Shown one piece after another: positions 24,568-32,442 of a stretch of DNA of 64,000 nt. This stretch comes from Sphingobium sp. EP60837. Its GTDB lineage: Bacteria > Pseudomonadota > Alphaproteobacteria > Sphingomonadales > Sphingomonadaceae. Every line of letters begins with the position of its first letter. Position 1 is the stretch's first letter. The notes under the pieces were generated by a model that had not been told where the DNA came from, made no database searches, and worked only from the letters and a program-made list of their open reading frames with translations. A program made the position numbers and the translations under genes. The DNA lies in contig NZ_CP015986.1 in assembly GCF_001658005.1 (NCBI RefSeq), forward strand, positions 2,605,501-2,669,500. Reading direction: 5' to 3'.

Positions 24568-25944
24568 ATGCATTTCACAGACCTTGGTCTCGCCGAGCCC
24601 ATTCTAAAGGCGCTCGCCGCCAAGAAATACGCCACCCCCACCCCGATCCAGACGCAGGCGATTCCCGTCCTGCTTCAGGGCAAGGACCTGTGCGGCATCG
24701 CGCAGACCGGCACTGGCAAGACAGCCGCCTTCGCGCTGCCCAGCCTTGACCATTTCGCCCGTAATCCCAAGCCGACCCCGCTTCAGGGTTGCCGGATGCT
24801 CGTCCTGTCACCAACCCGCGAACTGGCCGCCCAGATTGCTCAGAGCTTCCGTGACTATGGCCGCTTCCTCAAGCTCTCGGTCGAAGTCGTCTTCGGCGGC
24901 GTGCCCATCAACCGCCAGATCCGCGCCCTCGGCCGCGGCGTCGATATTGTGGTTGCAACTCCGGGCCGTCTCCTCGACCTGATCGATCAGCGCGCCTTCA
25001 CCATCAAGGACACGGAAATCTTCGTTCTCGACGAGGCCGACCAGATGATGGACATGGGCTTCATCCATCCGCTGAAGCGCATCGCCAAGCTGCTCCCGAA
25101 GGAGCGGCAGAACCTCTTCTTCTCCGCTACCATGCCGGGCGAGATCGAGTCTTTGGCCGCGCAATTCCTGCACAATCCGGTGAAGGTCAGCGTCGCGCCT
25201 CAGTCCACCACTGCCGAGCGTGTCCGCCAGCAGGCGACCTTCGTCAACCAGGCCGAAAAGCAGGCGCTGCTGACGCTCACCGTCAAGAATGAGGCGATCG
25301 ACCGCGCCCTCATCTTCACTCGCACCAAGCATGGCGCGGACCGTGTCGTCCGCTTCCTGGAAGGCGCGGGTATTCAGGCCGCCGCGATCCACGGCAACAA
25401 GAGCCAGGCGCAGCGCACCACGGCGCTTCAGGCTTTCCGCCACGGTCATGTAAAGCTGCTGGTGGCGACTGACATCGCCGCGCGCGGCATCGACGTGTCG
25501 GGCGTCAGCCATGTCATCAACTTTGAACTGCCCAATGTCCCCGAACAATATGTTCACCGCATCGGCCGCACCGCACGCGCAGGGGCGGAAGGCGTCGCGA
25601 TCAGCTTCGTGGCTGACGATGAGAAGCCCTATCTGAAGGCGATCGAACGGACCACGCGCATCAAGCTCGACATCGTGCCGCTGCCTGAGAATTTCGTAGA
25701 GGCCGTCCGCAATCTTCCCAAGGCGGCGCCGCCCCGCAAGGGCCGCGAGCAGACGCCGGAGCAGAAGGCGAAGCGGGCCGACGGCCAGCGCCGCTATCAG
25801 GACGATCAGCGGCAACAGCGCGGGACCGCTGAACGCGCTCACCGGCCCGATGGCGAAGCCAAGCCCGCGAAGAAGAACTTCCGCCGGCGTCGTGGAGGCG
25901 TTGGTGCTCACAAGGCCGCCGTGCAGAAGACTGGCGCACGCTAA
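24568..25944 (+). CDS. rhlE: DEAD-box RNA helicase (RhlE-like)
   Basis: A 458-residue SF2 helicase. It begins with the Q motif region (TPIQTQAIPVLLQG) and has Walker A AQTGTGKT, PTRELAAQ, VLDEADQMMDMG, SATMP, and a second RecA domain with ARGIDVSGV and HRIGRTARAG. The C-terminal 80 residues are basic and Arg/Gln-rich for RNA binding. It unwinds structured RNA, typically in ribosome assembly or cold adaptation. The 232-base leader from the preceding terminator contains a CCGGCCC/GGGCCGG hairpin (24412-24440) and may be a regulated 5' UTR. Confidence 0.92.
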   Translation: MHFTDLGLAEPILKALAAKKYATPTPIQTQAIPVLLQGKDLCGIAQTGTGKTAAFALPSLDHFARNPKPTPLQGCRMLVLSPTRELAAQIAQSFRDYGRFLKLSVEVVFGGVPINRQIRALGRGVDIVVATPGRLLDLIDQRAFTIKDTEIFVLDEADQMMDMGFIHPLKRIAKLLPKERQNLFFSATMPGEIESLAAQFLHNPVKVSVAPQSTTAERVRQQATFVNQAEKQALLTLTVKNEAIDRALIFTRTKHGADRVVRFLEGAGIQAAAIHGNKSQAQRTTALQAFRHGHVKLLVATDIAARGIDVSGVSHVINFELPNVPEQYVHRIGRTARAGAEGVAISFVADDEKPYLKAIERTTRIKLDIVPLPENFVEAVRNLPKAAPPRKGREQTPEQKAKRADGQRRYQDDQRQQRGTAERAHRPDGEAKPAKKNFRRRRGGVGAHKAAVQKTGAR

Positions 25945-25968
25945 AGACCGTTCTGTCTTAATAGCTGC

Positions 25969-26032
25969 GCTCGCGTCGAGCGAAGTCGAGAAGCCGCGAA
26001 ATGGCGGCGTCTCGACCGCGCTCGACGCGAGC
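25969..26032. repeat. Long imperfect palindrome after rhlE
   Basis: GCTCGCGTCGAGC at the left is exactly complementary to GCTCGACGCGAGC at the right. Inner arms AGAAGCCGC and GCGGCGTCT extend the pairing around a GAAATG loop, giving a 64-base cruciform-capable element. It belongs to a dispersed sphingomonad repeat type. It lies 25 bases past the rhlE stop and may limit readthrough into the peptidase gene. Confidence 0.7.
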
Positions 26033-26122
26033 GGGCGTCGGGCGCAGCCATCAGGCGTCGCTAAGTAGCGACCCGGCTCTTTGTCAGTAGCCATTCAGAA
26101 TTTTGGCTCTAGGCTGTCGCGC

Positions 26123-29020
26123 ATGAGCTTTTCTCCTCGGCGCTCCGCCGTTTCGCTGTCCGTCCTCGCGCTGCTGCTTTCGGGATCGCCCGTCCCGCTG
26201 TCCGCGCGGACGGAGCCTGTCACCGCCAAATCACCCGTCGCCACCAGCGACACGCTCGCGCAAGTTCGCCCATGGCTGTACGAAAATAGCGATGTGCCGA
26301 TCGATCCGGCGTGGCGGTTTGGCATTCTGCCCAATGGCCTGCGCTACGCGGTCCGGCGCAACGGAGTGCCGCCGGGCCAAGTTTCGATACGTCTGCGCAT
26401 GGACGTCGGCTCGCTGATGGAGCAGCCCGACGAGCTGGGCTACGCACATTTCATGGAGCACCTGACCTTCCGGGGGTCGCGCCATGTGCCCGATGGAGAA
26501 TCGAAGCGGATCTGGCAGCGGCTGGGCGTGACCTTCGGCAGCGATAGCAACGCCCAGACCACGCCTACCGGCACGACCTATGCGCTCGACTTGCCGCAAG
26601 CGACGCAGACGAGCTTGGGAGAAAGCCTAAAGATACTGGCCGGCATGATGGCCGACCCCAATATCGTGGACAACGCCGTCGCTGCCGAGCGTGCGGTCGT
26701 GCTGGCCGAGCGGCGCGAGGGCGACGGCCCGCAGATGCGCATTTCCGATGCGAGCCGCCGCCACTTTTTCGCGGGGCAACCGCTGGCCGATCGCAGTCCG
26801 ATCGGCACTGTCGCCACACTCAACGCTGTCACGGCCGCCCGGATGGAGGCGTTCCATCAGCGCTGGTATCGGCCTGAAAATGCTGTCCTGTCCATCGCTG
26901 GGGACATCGATCCGGCCGTCGCCGAGCAGATCATCAAGGACAATTTCGCAAACTGGTCGGTGCCGGGGAAGGGGGCCTCCTTGCCCGACTTTGGCGAGCC
27001 CGATCCAAAAACGCCTGCGACCCGCGTCACGGTCGAGCCGGGCTCACCGACCGGTCTCACCATGGCGTGGCTTCGTCCATGGAAGCCGCACGCCGACACG
27101 ATCGTCTATAATCAGGACAAGCTGACCGACATGCTGGCGCTGCAGATCATCAGCCGCCGACTGGAGCAGGCAGCGCGCAGTGGGGGCAGCTTCATCCAGG
27201 CGAGCGTCGATCAGCAGGACGTCAGCCGTTCGGCCGACGGCACCTTTGTCACCATCGTGCCCACTGGGGAAAGTTGGGAAAAGGCGCTGGGTGATGTGCG
27301 CGCGATCATAGAAGACGCCAAGGCCAGTGCGCCCAGCCAACTCGAAATCGATCGTGAATATGCCCAGCTGGACACGGCGCTGGCGATCCAGGTGGAAAAT
27401 GCCGACACCGAAGCGGGCGCCAAACAGGCGAGCGATCTCGTGAGCGCCGTCGATATTCGCGAGACGACCGTCAGCCCGCAAGCCGCACTCGATATTTTCC
27501 GCACAGGCAAACCGGCGATGACGCCGCAGAAGATACTCGATTCGACCCGCCGCCTGTTTTCCGCAGGCGTGTTCCGCGCGCTGCTCATCACCGGAAAGAC
27601 AGTGCCCGGCATGGAAGCCAAGCTGGCCGCCGCCGTCGCCGCGCCGGTGAAGGCCGCCACCAATGCCCGGCTGGCGGACAAGGCCATCACGATGGCGGAT
27701 CTGCCCAAGATCGGACCGGCAGGCCAAGTCGTTTCGCGCACCCCTGTCGGACTGCCCGGCATGGAAAGCATCGTCTTCGCCAATGGGGTAAAGCTGACCC
27801 TCTTCGCCAACGATGCGGAAACGGAAAAGGTTCGCATCAACGTGCGCTTCGGTCATGGCCAGCAGGCATTTTCGCCTACTAAGGCCGCGCCTGGATGGGC
27901 GGCCAACTATGCGCTGGTGGCAAGCGGCATTGGTAAGCTGGGTCAGCGTGAGTTGGACGACCTTACCAATGGCCGCCGCATGGGCATGGACTTTTCGATC
28001 GACGACGACGCCTTTGAGCTGCAAGCGGTGACGCGCCCGGCCGACTACAAGGATCAGCTCCAGCTGTTCGCTACCAAGCTCGCCGCGCCGGGTTGGGACC
28101 CTGCGCCGATCGCCCGCGTGAAGACAGGTGCGGCTGTCGCTTATGATGCAATGGCGCGAGCGCCGGATTCGATGCTGGCCCGCGACCTTAACTGGCTGCT
28201 GCATGACAAGGATGTCCGTTTCCGCACGCCTTCGCGGCCCGAGATCGAGGCGCTGACGCCGCAGGCATTCCGCGCCACGTGGGAGCCGCTGCTCTCCTCA
28301 GGCCCCATTGAAGTGCAGATCTTCGGACAGGTGAAAGCGGACGACGCAATCGCCGCAGTCGCCGCGACTTTTGGTGCGATGCCGCCGCGTCAGGATATCC
28401 CGGTTCCGGCCATCAATAAGCAGATGCGCTTTCCGGCCCCGGTCGCTAATCCCGTCATCCTGCGGCACAAGGGCGACAAGGAGCAGGCGGCGGCTGTCAT
28501 GGCCTGGCCTACGGCAGGCGGCTTCGCGCTCACCAAGGAAGCCCGTCAGCTGGAAATCCTCACCCAGATCTTCAACGACCGGCTGTTCGACAAGCTGCGA
28601 TCGACAGAAGGCGCCGCCTATTCGCCCAGCGTGCAGAATAACTGGCCATTCTCCTATGAGAGTGGCGGCTACATCCTGGTCACCAGCCAGGTGCGGCCTG
28701 ACCGCGTCAAATATTTCTACGGTGTAGTGAAGGACACCGCCGCCGACCTCGCCAAGAATCCGGTCACGGACGACGAATTGCAGCGCGCCGTCGCTCCCAT
28801 GCGCCAGCTGCTCATGCGCGCGAGCACGGGCAATGCGTTCTGGATGAACCAGATGGAGGGCGCGACGCACGACCCTCGCTATGTTCAGGCGATGCAGACG
28901 ATGGCCCAGGATATGTTGACCGTGACGCCCGCCCAGCTTCAGGCGCTCGCGGCCAAATATCTCGCGGCGGGCAAAAGCTGGTCCGCCGTTGTCCTGCCTG
29001 AGGGGGTGGAGGCTCGCTGA
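26123..29020 (+). CDS. Secreted M16-family zinc metallopeptidase
   Basis: The ATG at 26123 opens a clean signal peptide (MSFSPRR, then a hydrophobic stretch to about residue 28, cleavage near SAR), so the upstream TTG is rejected. The 965-residue protein has the inverted zinc motif HFMEH (109-113) with a downstream AERAVVLAERRE supplying the third ligand, and four pitrilysin-like domains. The C-terminal inactive half has FDKLRSTEGAAY, with the conserved Arg and Tyr. It is a periplasmic pitrilysin-type peptidase; the substrate is unknown. Confidence 0.9.
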   Translation: MSFSPRRSAVSLSVLALLLSGSPVPLSARTEPVTAKSPVATSDTLAQVRPWLYENSDVPIDPAWRFGILPNGLRYAVRRNGVPPGQVSIRLRMDVGSLMEQPDELGYAHFMEHLTFRGSRHVPDGESKRIWQRLGVTFGSDSNAQTTPTGTTYALDLPQATQTSLGESLKILAGMMADPNIVDNAVAAERAVVLAERREGDGPQMRISDASRRHFFAGQPLADRSPIGTVATLNAVTAARMEAFHQRWYRPENAVLSIAGDIDPAVAEQIIKDNFANWSVPGKGASLPDFGEPDPKTPATRVTVEPGSPTGLTMAWLRPWKPHADTIVYNQDKLTDMLALQIISRRLEQAARSGGSFIQASVDQQDVSRSADGTFVTIVPTGESWEKALGDVRAIIEDAKASAPSQLEIDREYAQLDTALAIQVENADTEAGAKQASDLVSAVDIRETTVSPQAALDIFRTGKPAMTPQKILDSTRRLFSAGVFRALLITGKTVPGMEAKLAAAVAAPVKAATNARLADKAITMADLPKIGPAGQVVSRTPVGLPGMESIVFANGVKLTLFANDAETEKVRINVRFGHGQQAFSPTKAAPGWAANYALVASGIGKLGQRELDDLTNGRRMGMDFSIDDDAFELQAVTRPADYKDQLQLFATKLAAPGWDPAPIARVKTGAAVAYDAMARAPDSMLARDLNWLLHDKDVRFRTPSRPEIEALTPQAFRATWEPLLSSGPIEVQIFGQVKADDAIAAVAATFGAMPPRQDIPVPAINKQMRFPAPVANPVILRHKGDKEQAAAVMAWPTAGGFALTKEARQLEILTQIFNDRLFDKLRSTEGAAYSPSVQNNWPFSYESGGYILVTSQVRPDRVKYFYGVVKDTAADLAKNPVTDDELQRAVAPMRQLLMRASTGNAFWMNQMEGATHDPRYVQAMQTMAQDMLTVTPAQLQALAAKYLAAGKSWSAVVLPEGVEAR

Positions 29021-29109
29021 AGCAGCCACTCCTTTGAACGTAAGAGACGGGAAGCCGCCGCCGTGACTTTGCCCTATCGTCGGAGCATGTCAGGAGGAAA
29101 GGATCGGTC

Positions 29110-29658
29110 ATGACCTTCGCGTTCGGTATATTCGCTTCGCCCGTTGGCGACCTCACCATGGTCGCGAGCGAACATGGACTGGCTGCGCTGCTGTGGGAGA
29201 ATGACGATCCCACCCGCGTCCGCTTGTCCCGAGGGAAAGAAGCGCCAACCCATCCTCTGCTCCAGGAAGCCGCCAGACAATTGCGGGAATATTTCTCCGG
29301 CCGTCTGACCAGCTTCGATCTTCCCCTCGATTTTCACGGTACGGAATTTCAGCAGAGCGTCTGGGCTGCACTGCTCCGCATCCCCTTCGGCGAGACGCGC
29401 AGCTATGGCGAGATCGCGCGGAATATCGGCCGTCCTTCGGCATCACGTGCGGTGGGCGCTGCCAATGGACGCAACCCGCTTTCCATCATTGCGCCCTGTC
29501 ACCGCGTTGTAGGATCAACCGGCGCACTAACTGGATTTGCCGGGGGCCTCGAGGTCAAGCGTCATCTGCTCGACCATGAACGGGCGGTGCTGCGGCAGGG
29601 GAGGGAGTGGCGCACCCAAGAGGATTCGAACCTCTGGCCTTTGCCTTCGGAGGGCTAA
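29110..29658 (+). CDS. ogt: Methylated-DNA-protein-cysteine S-methyltransferase, C-terminus altered at prophage junction
   Basis: A 182-residue Ogt/Ada-type alkyltransferase. The helix-turn-helix Arg finger is SRAVGAANGRNP and the acceptor Cys130 lies in PCHRVVGSTG; the active-site region GGLEVKRHLLDHE is intact. It directly repairs O6-methylguanine. A GGAGG-type site precedes ATG. The last 16 or so codons run antisense through the tRNA-Arg fragment, and the TAA (29656-29658) lies at the attL junction, so prophage integration has probably changed the tail. The core domain is complete by residue about 160, so activity may be unaffected. Confidence 0.9.
   Translation: MTFAFGIFASPVGDLTMVASEHGLAALLWENDDPTRVRLSRGKEAPTHPLLQEAARQLREYFSGRLTSFDLPLDFHGTEFQQSVWAALLRIPFGETRSYGEIARNIGRPSASRAVGAANGRNPLSIIAPCHRVVGSTGALTGFAGGLEVKRHLLDHERAVLRQGREWRTQEDSNLWPLPSEG
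29608..29656 (-). other. attL: 3' half of tRNA-Arg (CCG) left by prophage integration
   Basis: The minus strand carries the anticodon loop CTCCGAA (anticodon CCG), a variable region, the T-arm AGAGG-TTCGAAT-CCTCT, the acceptor 3' strand TGGGTGC and CCA. The sequence where the 5' half should be has neither GCACCCA nor a D-arm, so the tRNA is cut at about the anticodon stem. Since the 3' end faces the chromosome, the intact tRNA should have been rebuilt at the right end of the prophage, beyond this window. Confidence 0.8.
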
Positions 29659-29804
29659 CCGACCACGCATTTCCGCCACTGTTCCCAATCCGTTCACGCG
29701 CACGAAAGCGGAACAAATCGGTGCTGGACGTTGGTTGCATACACATAACCGCACACAGACCCACCCCACGCCCGAGGGCCGCACCACGGATGGAGAAGCA
29801 GCGC

Positions 29805-29984
29805 ATGAGTAGGCTGATCGGATCGCTTTGTGTGGCGTTCGTCGCCTATGCGTTCGCGAAGGGTATGGGCATCCCATTCTGGCGAGACGGTTGGGACGTT
29901 GGCGACCGCGTTGACATTGCCATGATGGCTTTCGGCGCTGCATGGTATCTCGCGCCGCGCCCCTCGCCGGGTAAGGAAGGATAA
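29805..29984 (+). CDS. Small prophage membrane protein
   Basis: A 59-residue protein starting at 29805, ten bases after GGAG. Two short hydrophobic segments (LIGSLCVAFVAYAF and DIAMMAFGAAWYLA) predict a small inner-membrane protein. It is the first of five plus-strand genes at the prophage's left end. Function unknown; an end-located rightward cassette could be expressed in the lysogen. Confidence 0.5.
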   Translation: MSRLIGSLCVAFVAYAFAKGMGIPFWRDGWDVGDRVDIAMMAFGAAWYLAPRPSPGKEG

Positions 29985-29987
29985 AGC

Positions 29988-30236
29988 ATGAGCATCCAAG
30001 ACGCGCTACACCATCTGGACGACGCCTTGGACGCGCTGGCACTGGAAGCCTATCGCGGGCAGGACACAGGCAGCATGGAGCGGGTTCCTGCAATTCAGGC
30101 GACCTTGGCGATCGAACTGGAGCGCATCGACATGGCGCTAGGCGGGCAGAGCATGTTCGCCCCGATCGCAGAGGAGATCAAGCGCGCTGTCATTGCTATC
30201 GTGGCGGCGAAGGAAAGCCTGGGGGATAGAGCATGA
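29988..30236 (+). CDS. Hypothetical prophage protein
   Basis: An 82-residue, mostly helical soluble protein (SIQDALHHLDDALDALALEAY at the start, slightly over 20 residues of regular amphipathic helix). It begins 3 bases after the previous stop and overlaps the next start by 4 bases, so all three are cotranscribed. No family recognised. Confidence 0.55.
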   Translation: MSIQDALHHLDDALDALALEAYRGQDTGSMERVPAIQATLAIELERIDMALGGQSMFAPIAEEIKRAVIAIVAAKESLGDRA

Positions 30237-30592
30237 CCGACGAGATAGATCAGGAAGTGCGGGAGGCGGCTGCTGACTTATGGCGGCTTCTGGGAGAGCA
30301 TCCGAGGGCGGAAAGCATATTGGCTGGTCATCACGATCAGGCCCAGACTGTGCAAATCCTCGCCCGCATGAAAGCCGCTGGCCGGGAGCAGGGATTGAGG
30401 GAGGCGGCAGAGGTGGCCGCGACCTGTCCTGTTCAATGCGCCACTGTTCGCGATGGTGACGATGAATGGCATATCGAGTGCCGTTTCAAGGACGGGCAAA
30501 AGTTCGCCGCGATCATCGTGGACAAGGACCATGAGGATTTAGCCGACTGGATCGCCGCCGCCATCACTGCTTTATCGGAGAAGCCTGCATGA
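30233..30592 (+). CDS. Hypothetical prophage protein
   Basis: A 119-residue soluble protein. The N-terminal half is helical and acidic, and the C-terminal half (WHIECRFKDGQKFAAIIVDK) looks like a small beta-sheet. There are three cysteines, two of them close together (TCPVQC). It overlaps both neighbours by ATGA. I do not recognise a family. Confidence 0.55.
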   Translation: MTDEIDQEVREAAADLWRLLGEHPRAESILAGHHDQAQTVQILARMKAAGREQGLREAAEVAATCPVQCATVRDGDDEWHIECRFKDGQKFAAIIVDKDHEDLADWIAAAITALSEKPA

Positions 30593-30795
30593 GCCGCCTG
30601 CGGCGTCTGCTGAGCGCCCGCTGGCGCGTCTCGCCCCATGTACGCGGCGGGCTGATGATCATGCTCGCATTCGGTCTGATCGCGCTGGCATCGCTCAAAT
30701 ACAACGGCATGGACAAGGACACAGCGCAGGTCATCGCGTGGTTCGTGTTTATCCCGCCGATGGTCATTCTCGCGGCAATGCGTCAGGTGGATTGA
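30589..30795 (+). CDS. Small prophage membrane protein
   Basis: A 68-residue protein with a basic N-terminus (MSRLRRLLSARWR) and two transmembrane segments (GLMIMLAFGLIALASL and VIAWFVFIPPMVILA). It overlaps the preceding gene by 4 bases. The topology fits an inner-membrane protein such as a superinfection-exclusion factor, but nothing in the sequence proves that. Confidence 0.55.
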   Translation: MSRLRRLLSARWRVSPHVRGGLMIMLAFGLIALASLKYNGMDKDTAQVIAWFVFIPPMVILAAMRQVD

Positions 30796-30832
30796 GGCTT
30801 GCCCGAATCAGAACATTCCGCGAACAAGGGGC

Positions 30833-30991
30833 ATGGCCCAAGTAACCCTCTCCGCAGATGATCTCGAACGCCTCATGAACATAGCAGCCCAACAGAGAGG
30901 GGTGAACGACGCACCCACCCTCATGCTGTTCTCAGAGATAAGGCGGCTTATTGAGGAGGCGAGGCGGAAAGGCCGAGAGCCCATTCCCTGA
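30833..30991 (+). CDS. Small hypothetical protein, 52 residues
   Basis: ATG at 30833 opens 52 codons. The product is two predicted amphipathic helices, ADDLERLMNIAAQ and LMLFSEIRRLIEEARRKG, with a basic C-terminus. The last 44 bases overlap the convergent spanin gene. Codon use is normal for the element. Shortness and lack of homologues known to me keep confidence moderate. Confidence 0.4.
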   Translation: MAQVTLSADDLERLMNIAAQQRGVNDAPTLMLFSEIRRLIEEARRKGREPIP

Positions 30992-31475
30992 CGGCTTCCA
31001 ATCTCGCCTGGTTCCCAGCGCAGATAAAAGCATCGGCCTCCGGGATCATTAATTGCCCGAGAGGAAGGACGGCGCTTCGATCGGGTCCGTCGCCGCCCGA
31101 GGCGGTTTCGGTGGCGCCGGACAGATGCTGGACGCTGGCCGCACGTTGAGCCTGGGCGTATTGCAGGCTGAGAGAGCGATAACGAACAGCAAGGTCAGCA
31201 GCACGGGCATCGGCCGCATCAGCTTTGCGGACATCTTCGGTTTCCTTCTTGAGCTTGGCGGCTAGGGCCATTTGCGCGGCCTCTGACTGCGCGCGGGCAA
31301 AGACGGCGGTATCAGCCTTCCTTGCCGCCTTTTCCGCCGCGAGCGCCCCTTGGGTGGCCGATAGGCGGAAGGATTGGATGACCAGCCCCAGGATAAGCGC
31401 TACGACCGCACCCCCGACCAGGAGATGCGGCCAATAGCGTTTCCAGAGGGCGGCCAGGGCTGGGCCGAGGTTCAC
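30948..31475 (-). CDS. Rz-like inner-membrane spanin subunit
   Basis: A 175-residue protein read from GTG at 31475 (VNLGPALAALWKRYW), overlapping the previous stop (GTGA). One transmembrane helix (about 17-36, LLVGGAVVALILGLVIQSF) is followed by a long Ala/Lys/Glu coiled coil (40-115), which is the i-spanin plan. Another reading frame within it encodes a lipoprotein (31049-31234), the usual nested Rz/Rz1 layout. With its partner it would fuse inner and outer membranes in the last step of lysis. Confidence 0.75.
   Translation of the reverse strand: MNLGPALAALWKRYWPHLLVGGAVVALILGLVIQSFRLSATQGALAAEKAARKADTAVFARAQSEAAQMALAAKLKKETEDVRKADAADARAADLAVRYRSLSLQYAQAQRAASVQHLSGATETASGGDGPDRSAVLPLGQLMIPEADAFICAGNQARLEAVREWALGLSASPPQ
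31049..31234 (-). CDS. Rz1-like outer-membrane lipoprotein spanin, nested in Rz
   Basis: A 61-residue lipoprotein encoded entirely inside the Rz gene in a different frame. AAGGAA lies 8 bases upstream of its ATG. The signal peptide PVLLTLLFVIALSA ends at a lipobox, LSAC, and the mature part is Pro-rich (CPAPPKPPRA), exactly as in known Rz1 proteins. The nested organisation, lipobox and proline content together make this convincing. Confidence 0.75.
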   Translation of the reverse strand: MSAKLMRPMPVLLTLLFVIALSACNTPRLNVRPASSICPAPPKPPRAATDPIEAPSFLSGN

Positions 31476-31657
31476 TTTTTCGCCAGCTTGCGGGTTTTGC
31501 TCTGGCCCCAGATGAAGGGGACAGCGAGCCCGGCAATGGTGATGAGGGCGGTCAAGGTGTCCTGCTGGAGATAACCGCGCCCGATCGCCCAACCACCCGC
31601 GACAAGCGCGATCTGGCGGACAGCGGCAACAGCCTGTTCAACGGTCACTTCGTTCAT
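31472..31657 (-). CDS. Small two-helix membrane protein, candidate second holin (Pam3 gp28-like)
   Basis: A 61-residue protein starting at 31657 (MNEVTVEQAVAAVRQ). It has two hydrophobic segments (IALVAGGWAIG and LTALITIAGLAVPFIWG) and a basic end, KTRKLAKK. It lies between the endolysin and the spanin genes, one base or less from each. Small proteins of this type are often annotated as putative holins. It could instead be an antiholin modulating the T7-type holin upstream. Confidence 0.55.
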   Translation of the reverse strand: MNEVTVEQAVAAVRQIALVAGGWAIGRGYLQQDTLTALITIAGLAVPFIWGQSKTRKLAKK

Positions 31658-31659
31658 GG

Positions 31660-32106
31660 TTATTTCCCCCTGTACATTTTGGCTTCCGCCTCCCGGCGCC
31701 GAACAAGGCCGGTCATTCTTCGCCCATTGGCATTGCACCAGCGGGCGAACTGCTTGACGGCGTCGTCATAGTCGCCGTCCCTGTGCAGTCGCAGCAGAGT
31801 GGATTGCCCAAAGCCCCCCATGCCGATGTTGTAGGCGAGCGAGACACAGGCGTTGAATTGCCCCTGCGTCGTCGGGGCATCCCCGATCTTCGCAGCCACC
31901 AGTGCGGCGAACTTGACGATATCGGCAGAAAATCGCGCGTCGGCCTGGGCTTGCGTCCAGATGACGCCCTTCCGAATGCCGGGACCTGTGCTGCCCCACC
32001 CGATCGTCCACGGCTCGCCGCCCGTAGCTGGATCGGGATAGGCGGCCAGTTTGCAACCCTCGAACGATTTGATCAGCTTCTCGCCAGCAGCGTCAACCTT
32101 CAGCAT
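31660..32106 (-). CDS. Endolysin, GH24 lysozyme
   Basis: A 148-residue muramidase. The start at 32106 is preferred to 32112 because AGGGAG then sits 6 bases upstream. The catalytic Glu16 lies in IKSFEGCKLAAYPD, with Asp25 and Thr34 (WTIGWGS) completing a T4/P22-type triad. The end of the fold has RWCNANGRRMTGLVRRREAE. There is no signal or SAR sequence, so a holin must release it to the peptidoglycan; the upstream gene supplies a candidate. Confidence 0.9.
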   Translation of the reverse strand: MLKVDAAGEKLIKSFEGCKLAAYPDPATGGEPWTIGWGSTGPGIRKGVIWTQAQADARFSADIVKFAALVAAKIGDAPTTQGQFNACVSLAYNIGMGGFGQSTLLRLHRDGDYDDAVKQFARWCNANGRRMTGLVRRREAEAKMYRGK

Positions 32107-32308
32107 CAGCATCTCCCTTGCTGAGCCAGCCCCTGACTGTCTTGGTTTCCATGATCCTGATGGCCGTCCATATGATCGATAGGCCCGCCGCCACAGACGG
32201 CAGGATGTTCGCCAGCGTCCCCAGCACCGTCACAACCGAAAGCGCGTCCAGCGCGTGTTTCCCCGCTTCTTGATAACCGTCCAATTTATGCGCCCCCGCG
32301 TTGTTCAT
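32093..32308 (-). CDS. Holin, T7 gp17.5-like (class II)
   Basis: A 71-residue protein. The segment SVVTVLGTLANILPSVAAGL followed by SIIWTAIRIMETKTVRGWL closely matches T7-type class II holins, which have two transmembrane helices split by a Pro turn and the IWT-IR-ET-TV-GWL pattern. It forms inner-membrane lesions that free the endolysin. It overlaps the endolysin start by 14 bases and the upstream small gene by 3. Confidence 0.75.
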   Translation of the reverse strand: MNNAGAHKLDGYQEAGKHALDALSVVTVLGTLANILPSVAAGLSIIWTAIRIMETKTVRGWLSKGDADAEG

Positions 32309-32442
32309 TTCTGGTTTGCCCTGAGCGCCGCCAGTTCAGCCTCAAGCGCGACGACCCGCGCCTGAAGCATAGCCACAGCGTCCATCGCCTGGTTGCGCTG
32401 GGCCTTGATGGCTTCGATGACCTTGTTGCCGTCGATCTCCAT
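32305..32442 (-). CDS. Small coiled-coil protein, 45 residues
   Basis: ATG at 32442 overlaps the tail-fibre stop (TGATG), and its TGA overlaps the holin start (ATGA). The product is one long amphipathic helix with heptad-like spacing (AVAMLQARVVALEAELAAL). Position between tail fibre and holin and perfect coupling on both sides argue that it is real. Function unknown; a small virion or chaperone component is possible. Confidence 0.5.
   Translation of the reverse strand: MEIDGNKVIEAIKAQRNQAMDAVAMLQARVVALEAELAALRANQK

Noticed and set aside
24808..26094. 428-codon minus-strand frame opposite the DEAD-box helicase
   Set aside because: It mirrors a clear helicase gene, lacks recognisable motifs and results from codon bias in GC-rich DNA. 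The same holds for long frames opposite rnr (6766-8025), pdhC (10020-11222) and the M16 gene (27044-28204).
29608..29660. Complete, functional tRNA gene at the ogt 3' end
   Set aside because: The 5' acceptor strand and D-arm cannot be found next to the anticodon arm, so it is a 3' fragment.
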